64,000 bases of DNA from Mammaliicoccus sp. Dog046 (GCF_034039665.1 NZ_CP120131.1:1536446-1600445), one strand, 5' to 3'. Numbered from the stretch's first letter, positions 8,802-17,299 are shown. Numbers and translations are program-made. The notes: generated by a model from the sequence alone, not told the origin.

Positions 8802-10181
8802 TTATCTAAGCGAAATACCTGTATGTTGCCACCAGAAATAATAGCATCCAATCATTAACAACATGTAAATAGGCATGAGCACACAACTAACTTTCGCCAA
8901 ATCTTTATTTTTAAATGGATTACCTTGTTGTTCATAAAATAATAATAAAGCCTTTGAACTCACAGGAAATGTGACACAATAATTTGTACCTATTAACGTG
9001 ATAAATACAACAGCAACTGGATTTAAATGAAATGTTTCACTAAATAAGAGAAATAGCGGCACGAAAACGATTGCTCTTGTCGTATGACTTGTTACATATA
9101 AATGTGATGTAACTGTTATAACTACAATAACGATCAAAATAACAAGTTCACTCATATTTTGAAATTGCGATAGTCGGCTTAATAATTGTTCTTGTATTGC
9201 ATCGACAACTTTATACTTTACGAGTAGTTCACCTAAAGCAGTTGCACTTGCTACAAACAATATTAAACTCCACGAAACACTTTTCAATCCTTGCTTCCAA
9301 GTAAGAACGCCGATATTGGGCAACATCATAATGACACTCATCGCCATCGTGATAAAAGCAATGCCAAAACCATGTATATTTTCTGTCATCCATAACAATA
9401 CCGTTACTGAAATATAAATCAGCGTTTTCTTTTCTTTGATGCTGAAAGGCTTTTTCTCGTATGACGTGTTCACATTTCCATTTGCTTGTTCAGCACTGTT
9501 GTGTTCAAAGTACATTTTCTTTATTACATATAAACTTATCAATCCCATGATGAGGCCAAACGGCAATCCCCATATGAGAAATGCACTATAAGATATCGTC
9601 TCTTTCGTTTGACCTTCTAATAATCCAATACCCACAATATGACTTCCTGCACCTATTAAAGTAAGATTTGCACCAATTAATATTAAAATGGGCAATAATA
9701 ATGCAAAATATGTTTGATTATGTCGATATTTAGTTGCAAAAGCATTATAAATCGGCAACATGGCTGCTGCTCTTCCAGAAGTAGAAGGAACCGTTACAGA
9801 AATGATTTGAATCAATAGGAATAAAAACATATTCATCTTTTTTTCAGAATTGCACTTTATTTCAATCCAATGTATGAGTCGTTCGTGTAGCCCACTTATT
9901 TCAACGGAAGCACCGATAATAAATGCTCCAATCATGAGCCAAACAACGTGTTCATTAAATGATGCAAACAATACATCTTCTGGTAATCCGAATAGTATAC
10001 CAATGATGAGTGCAATTAACCCTGCAAGGCCTGCTGGTAATTTCGTAAATAAGAACAACCCTAACGACAATACAAAGATAATTAAACTTAACTGTCCTAA
10101 GTAGGCCATCTCTGTGTATAAAAAGATATATATAGCGAACGCTAAATATAAACACAAGTATAAAATTTGTCTATTTGTCAT
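8802..10181 (-). CDS. SLC13/DASS-family anion (dicarboxylate) transporter
   Basis: 459 residues with about 11-12 hydrophobic helices. Family marks include the substrate-loop region VPSTSGRAAAMLP (about residues 131-143), a second re-entrant region near SHTTRAIVFVP (about 366-376), and the C-terminal TNYCVTFPVSSKA. SLC13/DASS proteins move di- and tricarboxylates or sulfate across the cytoplasmic membrane, often with Na+. The start codon overlaps the glycerate kinase stop by 4 bp (ATGA), indicating translational coupling. Substrate is not fixed; glycerate, tartronate or another small hydroxy acid is a reasonable guess from the neighbour. Confidence 0.85.
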   Translation of the reverse strand: MTNRQILYLCLYLAFAIYIFLYTEMAYLGQLSLIIFVLSLGLFLFTKLPAGLAGLIALIIGILFGLPEDVLFASFNEHVVWLMIGAFIIGASVEISGLHERLIHWIEIKCNSEKKMNMFLFLLIQIISVTVPSTSGRAAAMLPIYNAFATKYRHNQTYFALLLPILILIGANLTLIGAGSHIVGIGLLEGQTKETISYSAFLIWGLPFGLIMGLISLYVIKKMYFEHNSAEQANGNVNTSYEKKPFSIKEKKTLIYISVTVLLWMTENIHGFGIAFITMAMSVIMMLPNIGVLTWKQGLKSVSWSLILFVASATALGELLVKYKVVDAIQEQLLSRLSQFQNMSELVILIVIVVITVTSHLYVTSHTTRAIVFVPLFLLFSETFHLNPVAVVFITLIGTNYCVTFPVSSKALLLFYEQQGNPFKNKDLAKVSCVLMPIYMLLMIGCYYFWWQHTGISLR

Positions 10182-11362
10182 CCTACCACATCTACTTCTT
10201 TATTCATTTGATTTCCTATATTGAAACCAATCATGATATGTCGCAATGCATTTTCAGAACAATTTTCTAGCCATTTAAAAGCACCTATCATTGAATTTTC
10301 TAATGTTGTTGGCTCTGGAATAATACTACTATATGCATCGATACCACTTTGATAATTGATTTTTGCATTTCGTCCAATTGTACCCGCAAACGCAATTACC
10401 GGTTTTTGATGTATTTTTGCAATTCTTGCTACTTCAGAAGGAATTTTCCCATTCGGTGTTTGATAATCAATACAACCTTCCGCTGTGATTACAAGATCTG
10501 CATCTTTTATCGCATCAGATATTTCAATGTGTTTCATAATTATCTCAAATCTTGGATGAAGTTTAGCATTCAAGAATCCATGTAATCCTGCACCTAGTCC
10601 ACCAGATGCACCACCACCATTCATTAAAGAAACATCTTTTTTGTTCATACTTTTAATTAATCTAGCGAGATGCGTTAAGTTTTGAGATAACCTTTCAACA
10701 TCTTCAGGAGATGCGCCCTTTTGTGGACCATACACTTTAGCAACACCTTTGTCTCCGCAAAGTACATTTGTCCAATTCACTGCAACGTCGATATCGACTT
10801 GATGTACTCTAGTGTCCATATACTTCATATCAACGCCGTGAATACGATCTATTTCACCGCCACCATTCACAAAGATTGGTTCCCCTTTATGATTTAGAAA
10901 TTTAATGCCTAATGCTTGTGCCATGCCAACACCACCATCAGATGTACCAGAATCTCCACAACCGATTAATATACGATTGGCACCATGGTCTAATGCTTTA
11001 ATAATTGTTTCTCCCACACCAAAAGTCGTTGTATTTAATGGATTTCTCATATTATGAGGTACATGTCTTAAACCAGCTATCGCAGCCATTTCTATTACAG
11101 CAGTCTTTACACCATTTTCATTAAACAGACCAAAAAATGAATCGATTGGTTTGCCAACTGGCCCCATAACTCTTGTTCTAATTTTCTTCCCTTGTTTTAA
11201 TTTGATAATTGTATCAACAAAACCTTCGCCCCCATCTACCATCGGAATCATTGTTACTTCATGATTAGAATCAACTTTTTTAATCCCCCTTGATATTGCA
11301 CTTCCTACTTCTTCTGCACTTAAATTTTCTTTAAACCCTGAAGGTATAACAACAATTTTCAT
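10178..11362 (-). CDS. glxK: Glycerate kinase
   Basis: 394 residues, typical of the GlxK/GarK family. Phosphorylates D-glycerate with ATP to 2- or 3-phosphoglycerate, feeding lower glycolysis. Signatures: MKIVVIPSGFKENLSAEEVG at the N-terminus, PMVDGGEGFVDT (about 40-51), the nucleotide-binding GCGDSGTSDGGVGMAQALG (about 150) and GGGASGGLGAGLHGFLNA (about 255). Start is set at MKIVVIP, preceded by GAGGAGG; a frame 14 codons longer has no ribosome binding site. First gene of a minus-strand unit with the SLC13 transporter, response regulator, kinase and PepSY genes. The hairpin array lies upstream. Confidence 0.94.
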   Translation of the reverse strand: MKIVVIPSGFKENLSAEEVGSAISRGIKKVDSNHEVTMIPMVDGGEGFVDTIIKLKQGKKIRTRVMGPVGKPIDSFFGLFNENGVKTAVIEMAAIAGLRHVPHNMRNPLNTTTFGVGETIIKALDHGANRILIGCGDSGTSDGGVGMAQALGIKFLNHKGEPIFVNGGGEIDRIHGVDMKYMDTRVHQVDIDVAVNWTNVLCGDKGVAKVYGPQKGASPEDVERLSQNLTHLARLIKSMNKKDVSLMNGGGASGGLGAGLHGFLNAKLHPRFEIIMKHIEISDAIKDADLVITAEGCIDYQTPNGKIPSEVARIAKIHQKPVIAFAGTIGRNAKINYQSGIDAYSSIIPEPTTLENSMIGAFKWLENCSENALRHIMIGFNIGNQMNKEVDVVG

Positions 11363-11404
11363 TTTATTTTCCTCCTCAAATTGATTTACTGAACTTACTA
11401 ACAA

Positions 11405-11428
11405 TTTACCTTTACAAAGTTCATAAAC
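11405..11428 (-). promoter_or_regulatory. Weak sigma-B-like promoter candidate upstream of glxK
   Basis: On the minus strand GTTTAT (11423-11428) and GGTAAA (11405-11410) are spaced by 12 bp, resembling the staphylococcal sigma-B pattern GTTTAA-N12-15-GGGTAT. It would give a short leader before glxK at 11362. The match is imperfect. The rest of 11429-11539 is AT-rich and shows no coding potential. Confidence 0.25.
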
Positions 11429-11539
11429 AATTAGAGAAAAATTAAAAATTGATTAAAAAATTTAACGCCTAGTTGTAGTTTGGAAAATTTATAATGAACT
11501 ACGTTATGTATTGTATTGAGAAATATCATATTGTGGAAC

Positions 11540-11949
11540 CTATTTATCACGTTTGCCGAGTCTTGATAAATTCAATCGTTCTATTTATCACGTTTGCTGA
11601 GTCTTGATAAATTCATTCGCTCTATTTATCACGTTTGGCGAGTCTTGATAAATTCAACCGCTCTATTTATCACGTTTGGTGAGTCTTGATAAATTCAACC
11701 GCTCTATTTATCACGTTTGGTGAGTCTTGATAAATTCAACCGCTCTATTTATCACGTTTGCCGAGTCTTGATAAATTCAACCGCTCTATTTATCACGTTT
11801 GGTGAGTCTTGATAAATTGAACCACTCTATTTATCACGTTTGGTGAGTCTTGATAAATTGAACCACTCTATTTATCACGTTTGATGAGTCTTGATAAATT
11901 CGACTGCTCTATTTATCACGTTTGCCGAGTCTTGATAAATTGAATAGCC
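11540..11949. repeat. Tandem array of ten 41-bp hairpin repeats
   Basis: Ten units start at 11540, 11581, 11622, 11663, 11704, 11745, 11786, 11827, 11868 and 11909, with an invariant 41-bp period. Each contains the perfect 8-bp inverted repeat ATTTATCA/TGATAAAT around a 14-nt loop of form CGTTTGNYGAGTCT (position 7 is C, G or A), then an 11-nt linker close to TCAACCGCTCT. The stem is identical in all ten; variation sits in loop positions 7-8 and in the linker. The array lies between the glxK promoter region and the rbfA terminator, in a 732-bp stretch without genes. It is not a CRISPR (linkers conserved, no cas genes). Function unknown. Confidence 0.95.
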
Positions 11950-11953
11950 AATC

Positions 11954-11979
11954 ATTGCAAGACTCAGCAAACGTGCAAT
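11954..11979. repeat. Inverted eleventh copy with exchanged stem
   Basis: ATTGCA (11954-11959) and TGCAAT (11974-11979) form a 6-bp stem around AGACTCAGCAAACG. That loop is the exact reverse complement of the loop of array unit 2 (CGTTTGCTGAGTCT). Loop length and sequence are kept in opposite orientation while the stem differs from the array stem at most positions but still pairs perfectly. The remaining bases to the rbfA terminator (11980-12041) show nothing recognisable. Confidence 0.85.
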
Positions 11980-12041
11980 CATCACCTTCAAAATTTAATA
12001 TTCCGCTCTAATTCACGCCCTCTAACGATAGCATTAAAAAA

Positions 12042-12083
12042 ATACATAAAAAAAATACCGACAAAGTCTATAACTTTGTCGGC
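12042..12083 (-). terminator. Rho-independent terminator after rbfA
   Basis: A perfect 10-bp stem CCGACAAAGT/ACTTTGTCGG with a 5-nt loop is followed on the minus strand by a long run of T residues. It ends the rbfA transcript, so the hairpin array is probably not read from rbfA. Confidence 0.92.
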
Positions 12084-12094
12084 ACGCTAATATT

Positions 12095-12439
12095 TTAGTC
12101 GTTACGATTTAAATCTTGAATCATGCGCTCGATTTTATTCCCATAATCGATTGAAGCATCATATTCAAAATGTAATTCTGGTAAGATACGTAATTTCATT
12201 CTATTTCCAAGCTCAGATCTAATAAATCCTTTTGCTTTTTCAAGTCCTTTGAATGTATCTTCTTTTTCATTATCTGTACCTAATACTGTTAAATAAACAG
12301 TAGCATGTGATAAATCACCCGGTAGTTCAACATCTGTAATTGTTAAAAATCCAACTCTAGGATCTTTAAGTTTATTATTTATAATATCCATGAGTTCTTT
12401 TTTCATTTGTTCACCAACACGTTCTGAACGAATACTCAT
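12095..12439 (-). CDS. rbfA: 30S ribosome-binding factor A
   Basis: 114 residues. RbfA binds the immature 30S subunit and helps 16S rRNA 5'-end maturation. The KH-like fold motifs [37 protein letters not shown] and the C-terminal [18 protein letters not shown] are intact. Start is the ATG of MSIRSERV, 6 nt after AGAGGTG; an in-frame GTG three codons upstream overlaps that ribosome binding site. In related genomes rbfA sits directly between infB and truB. Here it is 7.9 kb from infB and 6.1 kb from truB, with a private terminator. Confidence 0.96.
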   Translation of the reverse strand: MSIRSERVGEQMKKELMDIINNKLKDPRVGFLTITDVELPGDLSHATVYLTVLGTDNEKEDTFKGLEKAKGFIRSELGNRMKLRILPELHFEYDASIDYGNKIERMIQDLNRND

Positions 12440-12527
12440 TGCTTTCACCTCTTTAACATTAAATTCTCTATTTTTACATTATTAAATTATACCACAAGCA
12501 TACGTGGTTAAAAAGCAATCATTTCTA

Positions 12528-13508
12528 CTACTTGCATATACGATGAATCGTTTGATACATAATATGTTTCGCTTCATTTGCTTCTGGTATTGGATATAGT
12601 GGAAAATTATGATTTTGATTCATAAATTCATGATATTCTACTTTAGAATTCAATTGTTGTAATTTATCTTTGAAACTACGAATGTCTGGTAATAAAATCT
12701 CTCTCGTTCCTACAAATATCGTCATAGGTGGCATGCCTTCTAAATTACCATTGATTGGTGATAATAAATAATGGTCTTTTGATGTATGACCACACCATAA
12801 ATCTCCAGCGAATTTCAATCCTTCAACCGTTAACAATGGATCATTTTGTTGTAATGATGCATCAATTGATTCATTCTCCATAGTCATTTCAATCCATGGT
12901 GAAATTAAAAAAGCGTGAAGCGGTTGTTTAATATTTTGTTTATTAATCAGTTGAATCAACCCTGCACTTAATCCTCCACCGGCTGAATCACCTATCATGA
13001 TGACATCATCGTATTGTTCAATCATATATTTATATACATCAATCAAACTCTCATAAGCACTTACAAATATGTCATTTGGCGCTTTTGGATAAATAGGCAT
13101 TTCTACATTCACATTAAGCTCATGAGCAATATCATCTACAAATCGATGGTGAAATAAATTAGGTTGGTGTATATAAGCAGCACCATGAATGTACAAAATA
13201 CCGATTCGACTATTTTCTAAGCCTTGATATTTAAAGACTTGCGTATGACCAATATGAAATTCTTGAACATTTGATTTTGCCCTAAATCCCGTAGGCAATT
13301 GATATTCCTCGGCATTAACTTCAAATAACTGATTAACAAAATCACATTTAGAATCGTAATCCTCATAATTTACTTCGTTATTTTGAGCTGATACCAACCA
13401 TTCTGCAACTTGACTCTTCACACTCCTTTTCGAAGCACGTTTCAAAATAATCCTTCCCATTGCCAATGTTCCACTTACAGCTGCTAAACCCTTAATCCAT
13501 GTTTTCAT
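12528..13508 (-). CDS. HSL-type alpha/beta hydrolase, probably membrane-associated
   Basis: 326 residues of the hormone-sensitive-lipase-like esterase family. Visible: an oxyanion-hole motif YIHGAAY (a variant of HGGG, about residues 103-109), the nucleophile elbow GDSAGGG (about 173-179), a probable catalytic Asp in LLPDIRS and His in QNHNFPLYP near the C-terminus. The first 20 residues are mildly hydrophobic and could be a weak anchor. Start ATG follows GGAGTAG. Likely hydrolyses a carboxylester; substrate unknown. It stands alone on the minus strand between a LysE exporter and rbfA, inside the region inserted between infB and rbfA. Confidence 0.85.
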   Translation of the reverse strand: MKTWIKGLAAVSGTLAMGRIILKRASKRSVKSQVAEWLVSAQNNEVNYEDYDSKCDFVNQLFEVNAEEYQLPTGFRAKSNVQEFHIGHTQVFKYQGLENSRIGILYIHGAAYIHQPNLFHHRFVDDIAHELNVNVEMPIYPKAPNDIFVSAYESLIDVYKYMIEQYDDVIMIGDSAGGGLSAGLIQLINKQNIKQPLHAFLISPWIEMTMENESIDASLQQNDPLLTVEGLKFAGDLWCGHTSKDHYLLSPINGNLEGMPPMTIFVGTREILLPDIRSFKDKLQQLNSKVEYHEFMNQNHNFPLYPIPEANEAKHIMYQTIHRICK

Positions 13509-13590
13509 ACTTATCTACTCCATCTATATTGATAGTTATTATATTCCCATTTCTTAACAATTGTATTCATAAAAAACCATTCATTTGTGT

Positions 13591-14205
13591 TTAAAATAAA
13601 ATATCAATAATATTCTTCAATATGATTATCGCCACTACAATAATAATTAAACTAGAAACTTTATTTAAATATACGATCCATTTTCCAGTTCGATCCACTG
13701 TCCCTATCAATTTACCAAGAAAAGCTAATAAAATAAACCATAACCAAGATACTGAAATTGTAGATAACGCAAAAATCCACTTCTCAGTCCCTTGATATAA
13801 CGCTGCACTTGTACCAATTACACCAATCGTATCCATTATCGCGTGCGGATTTAACAGCGATACCGACAATGCGAATCCGATTTGCTTTTTAGCAGATAGA
13901 GGACTTTGGTATTCCAAATGTTTAGGTTTCTCATTCCAAAGCGTAATAGCCATATAAACTAAGAAACCAAAACCTAATACATAAACAATCAATTGTAATA
14001 CAGGTAAAGAAAGCAAAATCAAAGAAACACCTAAAATAGCAAGAACAATTAAAACAGTATCACAAAGTCCAGCAGTAATAATAACAGGTATCGTCTTCCT
14101 CAAATCCTTATGATTTGCCCCTTGATTAAAAATAAATACATTTTGAGCACCTAAAGGTAAAATCAAACCCAATGCCAAAAGAAACCCATGTATAAAAGCC
14201 GTCAT
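13591..14205 (-). CDS. LysE/ArgO-family amino-acid exporter
   Basis: 204 residues with about six transmembrane helices. The N-terminal MTAFIHGFLLALGLILPLGAQN is typical of LysE/ArgO exporters (GxxLxLPLGAQNxFI), and the SVSLLNPHAIMDTIG segment is the second family mark. Such proteins export lysine, arginine or related cationic amino acids. Start is taken at MTAFIHG, preceded by AAGGAGGA; a frame 21 codons longer has no support. A perfect 10-bp palindrome lies 26 bp upstream and may be a regulator site. No LysG-type regulator gene is adjacent. Confidence 0.88.
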   Translation of the reverse strand: MTAFIHGFLLALGLILPLGAQNVFIFNQGANHKDLRKTIPVIITAGLCDTVLIVLAILGVSLILLSLPVLQLIVYVLGFGFLVYMAITLWNEKPKHLEYQSPLSAKKQIGFALSVSLLNPHAIMDTIGVIGTSAALYQGTEKWIFALSTISVSWLWFILLAFLGKLIGTVDRTGKWIVYLNKVSSLIIIVVAIIILKNIIDILF

Positions 14206-14230
14206 AAAAATCCTCCTTAAAATATCAATC

Positions 14231-14251
14231 AATGATAAATAATTTATCATT
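14231..14251. promoter_or_regulatory. Palindrome upstream of the LysE-type gene
   Basis: AATGATAAAT and ATTTATCATT form a perfect 10-bp palindrome around a single A, directly in front of the exporter gene. It resembles an operator for a dimeric regulator. The cognate protein is not in the vicinity. Confidence 0.45.
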
Positions 14252-14365
14252 ACAAATGCAGATGTCACTTACCATCACACGTTAAGTGATATACATTAAC
14301 ACAGATTTCACTTTTTAAAAATTTAAGCTATGATTAATTTATCAAGTATTTCTACAAGACTTGAA

Positions 14366-14386
14366 GAGAATATTGTGCGTATTCTC
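14366..14386. repeat. Small inverted repeat in the lysE upstream region
   Basis: GAGAATA and TATTCTC pair around a 7-nt loop in the 257-bp gap between the LysE-type gene and the reductase-like gene. There is no T-run, so it may be a structured leader element. Little more can be said. Confidence 0.35.
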
Positions 14387-14415
14387 GCCTCAACAATAAA
14401 AGTGCTTATCTTCCA

Positions 14416-14456
14416 AAATGAGAAGTATACCTCCAGCTAAGGTATACTTCTCATTT
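14416..14456 (-). terminator. Terminator after the reductase-like gene
   Basis: A perfect 16-bp stem AAATGAGAAGTATACC/GGTATACTTCTCATTT with a 9-nt loop lies 6 bp past the minus-strand stop at 14463 and is followed on that strand by TTTTGG. It separates ogt-reductase from the LysE-type gene. Confidence 0.85.
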
Positions 14457-14462
14457 AATATT

Positions 14463-15026
14463 TTATACTTGCTCAAAAACGAGTTGCACAACACCTGATT
14501 GATACGTTCTTGTATATGCGTGCTTTAATTCTTGTCTTTGTGCTATATCTATGAATAATGGTTTTCCTTTTCCTAATATGACAGGATGTATAGATAATCT
14601 AAATTCATCAACTAACCCATAATTGATAAATGCTGTAATAAGACTTGACCCACCATATAGCCAAATATCTTTGCCTGGTTGGTTTTTGATGTGTTTCACT
14701 TGTTCGATTAAATTTTCATTTATCACGTGTAAGTTTTTACCTTCAAATTTAAATTGCTTTGAAAATACATATTTCTCTTTTGTATTTATTTTATCCCATA
14801 TTTGTTTTTCTTCTTCTGAATCTTCATTACTTGGCTCATACTCTCCCCAAGCTTCATAACTTTTTCTTCCATAGAAAATAGTATCTATTTGGTTTAGAAA
14901 ATCATCAAAATTCATTTCTTCATCCATGATACACCAGTCAATTTCACCATTTTCTCCTTCTATCAATCCATCAAGTGTTACTGCGAGGTCTAAGATTATT
15001 TTTCTACTTTGTTCTGATTGTTCCAT
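14463..15026 (-). CDS. Dihydrofolate-reductase/RibD-C-fold protein (YyaP/YwjB-like)
   Basis: 187 residues with the RibD C-terminal / dihydrofolate-reductase-like fold. Visible: KIILDLAVTLDGLIEGENGE at the N-terminus, DTIFYGRKSYEAW (about 48-60), the nucleotide-binding region KDIWLYGGSSLITAFI (about 118-133) and the end motif FRLSIHPVILGKGKPLF. Bacillus YyaP and YwjB belong to this family and have no settled function; it is not a canonical folate enzyme. It starts 19 bp downstream of ogt, preceded by AGAGGATG, so the two genes are probably cotranscribed. Confidence 0.85.
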   Translation of the reverse strand: MEQSEQSRKIILDLAVTLDGLIEGENGEIDWCIMDEEMNFDDFLNQIDTIFYGRKSYEAWGEYEPSNEDSEEEKQIWDKINTKEKYVFSKQFKFEGKNLHVINENLIEQVKHIKNQPGKDIWLYGGSSLITAFINYGLVDEFRLSIHPVILGKGKPLFIDIAQRQELKHAYTRTYQSGVVQLVFEQV

Positions 15027-15045
15027 TTTAACATCCTCTTTTCTA

Positions 15046-15528
15046 TTATTGTTCTAGACTTAAGAGTGACTGTTTCATTTCTAATCCGCCTCTATAACCT
15101 CTTAATTGTCCATCTTTACCTATCACTCTGTGGCAAGGTACAACGATTGTTAATGGATTCTTACCTATTGCTGAGGCTACTGCTCTGACTGCTTTAGGAT
15201 TGTTGATTCGTTCTGCTATATCACTATACGTCGTTGTTTCTCCATAAGGAATAGTTTGCAATGCTTCCCATACTTGTTGGTTGAATGCAGTCGCATCAAT
15301 ATCTAGTTTTAAATCGAAAGTATATCTTTCTCCATTAAAATATTCTTGTAGTTGATCTGTATATGGTTTCATTTTTTCTGTATTCGTTTGAATTTCTATT
15401 TCAGAAAAAAATGCATGTATTTCATTCTGTTGATCATAGGAACCTACAAATAACAACCCTTGTTCACTCGCATAAACATCAATGACATGATTATTATATG
15501 AAACAGTATCATGGTATATCGTTTTCAT
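15046..15528 (-). CDS. ogt: Methylated-DNA--[protein]-cysteine S-methyltransferase
   Basis: 160 residues. A suicide repair protein that transfers methyl groups from O6-methylguanine to its own cysteine. The acceptor motif IVVPCHRVIG is present, preceded by PYGETTTYSDIAERI (helix-turn-helix recognition region) and AVASAIGKNPLTIVV, and followed by GYRGGLEMKQSLL. Start is set at MKTIYHDTV, preceded by AAAGGAAGTG; the longer frame adds 17 unlikely residues. Probably cotranscribed with the downstream reductase-like gene. Divergent from arsR. Confidence 0.94.
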   Translation of the reverse strand: MKTIYHDTVSYNNHVIDVYASEQGLLFVGSYDQQNEIHAFFSEIEIQTNTEKMKPYTDQLQEYFNGERYTFDLKLDIDATAFNQQVWEALQTIPYGETTTYSDIAERINNPKAVRAVASAIGKNPLTIVVPCHRVIGKDGQLRGYRGGLEMKQSLLSLEQ

Positions 15529-15620
15529 AGTTTCACTTCCTTTATTTTGAAGTGTAAAGCAATTCACTTCTGAACTCAATCATTTGTCTTTCTTATCTAA
15601 TATTCAAATATGTAGAAAAA

Positions 15621-15644
15621 CTATATAGACTTAAACCTATATAG
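15621..15644. promoter_or_regulatory. Probable ArsR operator
   Basis: Two copies of the self-palindromic octamer CTATATAG (15621-15628 and 15637-15644) are separated by 8 bp, about 35 bp before the arsR start. ArsR repressors bind imperfect dyads in this position and are released by arsenite or antimonite. Confidence 0.6.
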
Positions 15645-15678
15645 ATGTTACTCTATTTAAAGTCTAGGAGGTATTTTC

Positions 15679-15993
15679 ATGTCTTATAAAGAACTATCAT
15701 CAATACTAAAAGTTTTATCAGATCCAAGCAGATTAGAAATTCTAGATTTACTATCTTGTGGTGAATTATGCGCTTGTGACTTATTGGAACATTTTCAATT
15801 CTCGCAACCAACGCTAAGTCATCATATGAAGTCATTAGTAGATAGCAAACTCGTTTATACACGTAAAAACGGTAATAAACACATGTATCAACTTAATCAC
15901 TCTACTTTAGAAGATATTAATCAAAACTTAAACATCATTAACGCATCTAATCAGCGCTGTGTATGTAATACTATGAAATCAGGTGAGTGTTAA
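15679..15993 (+). CDS. arsR: Arsenical-resistance operon repressor ArsR
   Basis: 104 residues, the length of ArsR on S. aureus plasmid pI258. Winged-helix SmtB/ArsR repressor. The metalloid-sensing motif [11 protein letters not shown] (about residues 30-40) places the ligand cysteines in the DNA-binding helix, and [17 protein letters not shown] is the recognition helix. It dissociates from the operator on binding As(III) or Sb(III). Preceded by a strong AGGAGG. First gene of the plus-strand ars cluster; its stop overlaps the arsB start (TAATG). Probably acquired with the cluster, since neighbouring core genes run on the other strand. Confidence 0.96.
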   Translation: MSYKELSSILKVLSDPSRLEILDLLSCGELCACDLLEHFQFSQPTLSHHMKSLVDSKLVYTRKNGNKHMYQLNHSTLEDINQNLNIINASNQRCVCNTMKSGEC

Positions 15994-17282
15994 TGACAAT
16001 ATTAGCAATAGTGATTTTTCTTTTAACTTTAATATTTGTGATATGGCAACCAAAAGGTTTAGATATTGGAATTACAGCTTTAATTGGTGCTATCGTCGCT
16101 ATCATTACTGGTGTTGTTAATTTTTCTGACGTATTAGAAGTAACAGGTATTGTTTGGAATGCTACCTTAACATTTGTAGCCGTTATTCTGATTTCATTGA
16201 TACTAGATGAAATTGGATTTTTCGAATGGTCTGCGATACATATGGTTAGAGCTTCAAATGGTAACGGCTTAAAAATGTTTGTTTTTATCATGTTATTAGG
16301 GGCAATTGTAGCAGCATTTTTTGCAAATGATGGTGCAGCTTTAATCTTAACGCCCATTGTATTAGCGATGGTAAGAAATCTCGGATTTAATAAAAAAGTG
16401 ATTTTCCCCTTTATTATTGCGAGTGGTTTTATAGCTGATACAACATCGTTACCCTTTATTGTCAGTAATTTAGTTAATATTGTTTCGGCAGATTACTTTA
16501 ATATTGGATTTATTGAGTATTTTAGTCGAATGATTATTCCTAACATATTCTCTCTATTTGCTAGTATTCTAGTTTTATGGCTATATTTTAGACAATCTAT
16601 ACCTAAAACATTCAATACAGAAAATCTTTCAACTCCTAAAGATGCAATTAAAGATCCAAAATTATTTAAGATTTCATGGATTGTATTAGTAATACTACTC
16701 GTGGGTTATCTTGTTAGTGAGTTTATTCAAATTCCTGTATCAATCATTGCCGGTATCATTGCTTTTATATTTGTACTATTTGCTCGTAAATCTAAAGCAG
16801 TTCATACAAAGCAAGTGATTAAAGGCGCACCATGGAATATCGTTCTATTTTCTATCGGTATGTACTTAGTTGTATTTGGTTTAAAAAACGTAGGTATCAC
16901 AACGATTTTAGCTGATGTAATATCCAATATTTCAAGTCATGGATTATTCAGCAGTGTTATGGGTATGGGTTTTATATCAGCCTTTTTATCATCAATTATG
17001 AATAACATGCCTACTGTCTTAATAGACGCTATTGCTATCGGACAATCAAATGTAACTGGAACTATTAAAGATGGTATGGTTTATGCGAATGTCATAGGTT
17101 CTGACTTAGGACCTAAAATTACGCCAATAGGTTCTTTAGCGACATTATTATGGCTACATGTATTAACACAAAAAGGTATAAGGATTCCTTGGGGAACATA
17201 CTTTAAAACTGGTATCATTATTACAATTCCAGTACTATTTATAACCCTATTAGGTTTATATCTTACTCTAATTATATTTTAA
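15993..17282 (+). CDS. arsB: Arsenite/antimonite efflux pump ArsB
   Basis: 429 residues, identical in length to pI258 ArsB as I recall it. About 12 transmembrane helices. Typical ArsB/NhaD-superfamily segments include [18 protein letters not shown] (about 110-127), [19 protein letters not shown] (about 149-167) and the C-terminal [20 protein letters not shown] and [20 protein letters not shown]. Extrudes As(III) and Sb(III). Start is the ATG 6 nt after AGGTGA, overlapping the arsR stop; an in-frame GTG two codons upstream is less likely. Intact, so arsenite resistance is plausible even without arsC. Confidence 0.96.
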   Translation: MTILAIVIFLLTLIFVIWQPKGLDIGITALIGAIVAIITGVVNFSDVLEVTGIVWNATLTFVAVILISLILDEIGFFEWSAIHMVRASNGNGLKMFVFIMLLGAIVAAFFANDGAALILTPIVLAMVRNLGFNKKVIFPFIIASGFIADTTSLPFIVSNLVNIVSADYFNIGFIEYFSRMIIPNIFSLFASILVLWLYFRQSIPKTFNTENLSTPKDAIKDPKLFKISWIVLVILLVGYLVSEFIQIPVSIIAGIIAFIFVLFARKSKAVHTKQVIKGAPWNIVLFSIGMYLVVFGLKNVGITTILADVISNISSHGLFSSVMGMGFISAFLSSIMNNMPTVLIDAIAIGQSNVTGTIKDGMVYANVIGSDLGPKITPIGSLATLLWLHVLTQKGIRIPWGTYFKTGIIITIPVLFITLLGLYLTLIIF

Positions 17283-17299
17283 GAAATGAGGTTTTAATC

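Noticed and set aside
11540-11949. Regularly spaced repeats looking like a CRISPR array
   Set aside because: The 11-nt linkers are conserved rather than unique, the period is only 41 bp including linkers, and no cas genes are present.
14206-14462. Lysine riboswitch upstream of the LysE-type gene
   Set aside because: Only two simple hairpins are visible, one of them the terminator of the neighbouring gene; no L-box core could be recognised.
15971-16357. Minus-strand reading frame opposite arsB
   Set aside because: A shadow of the arsB coding sequence; no start signals and no family resemblance.
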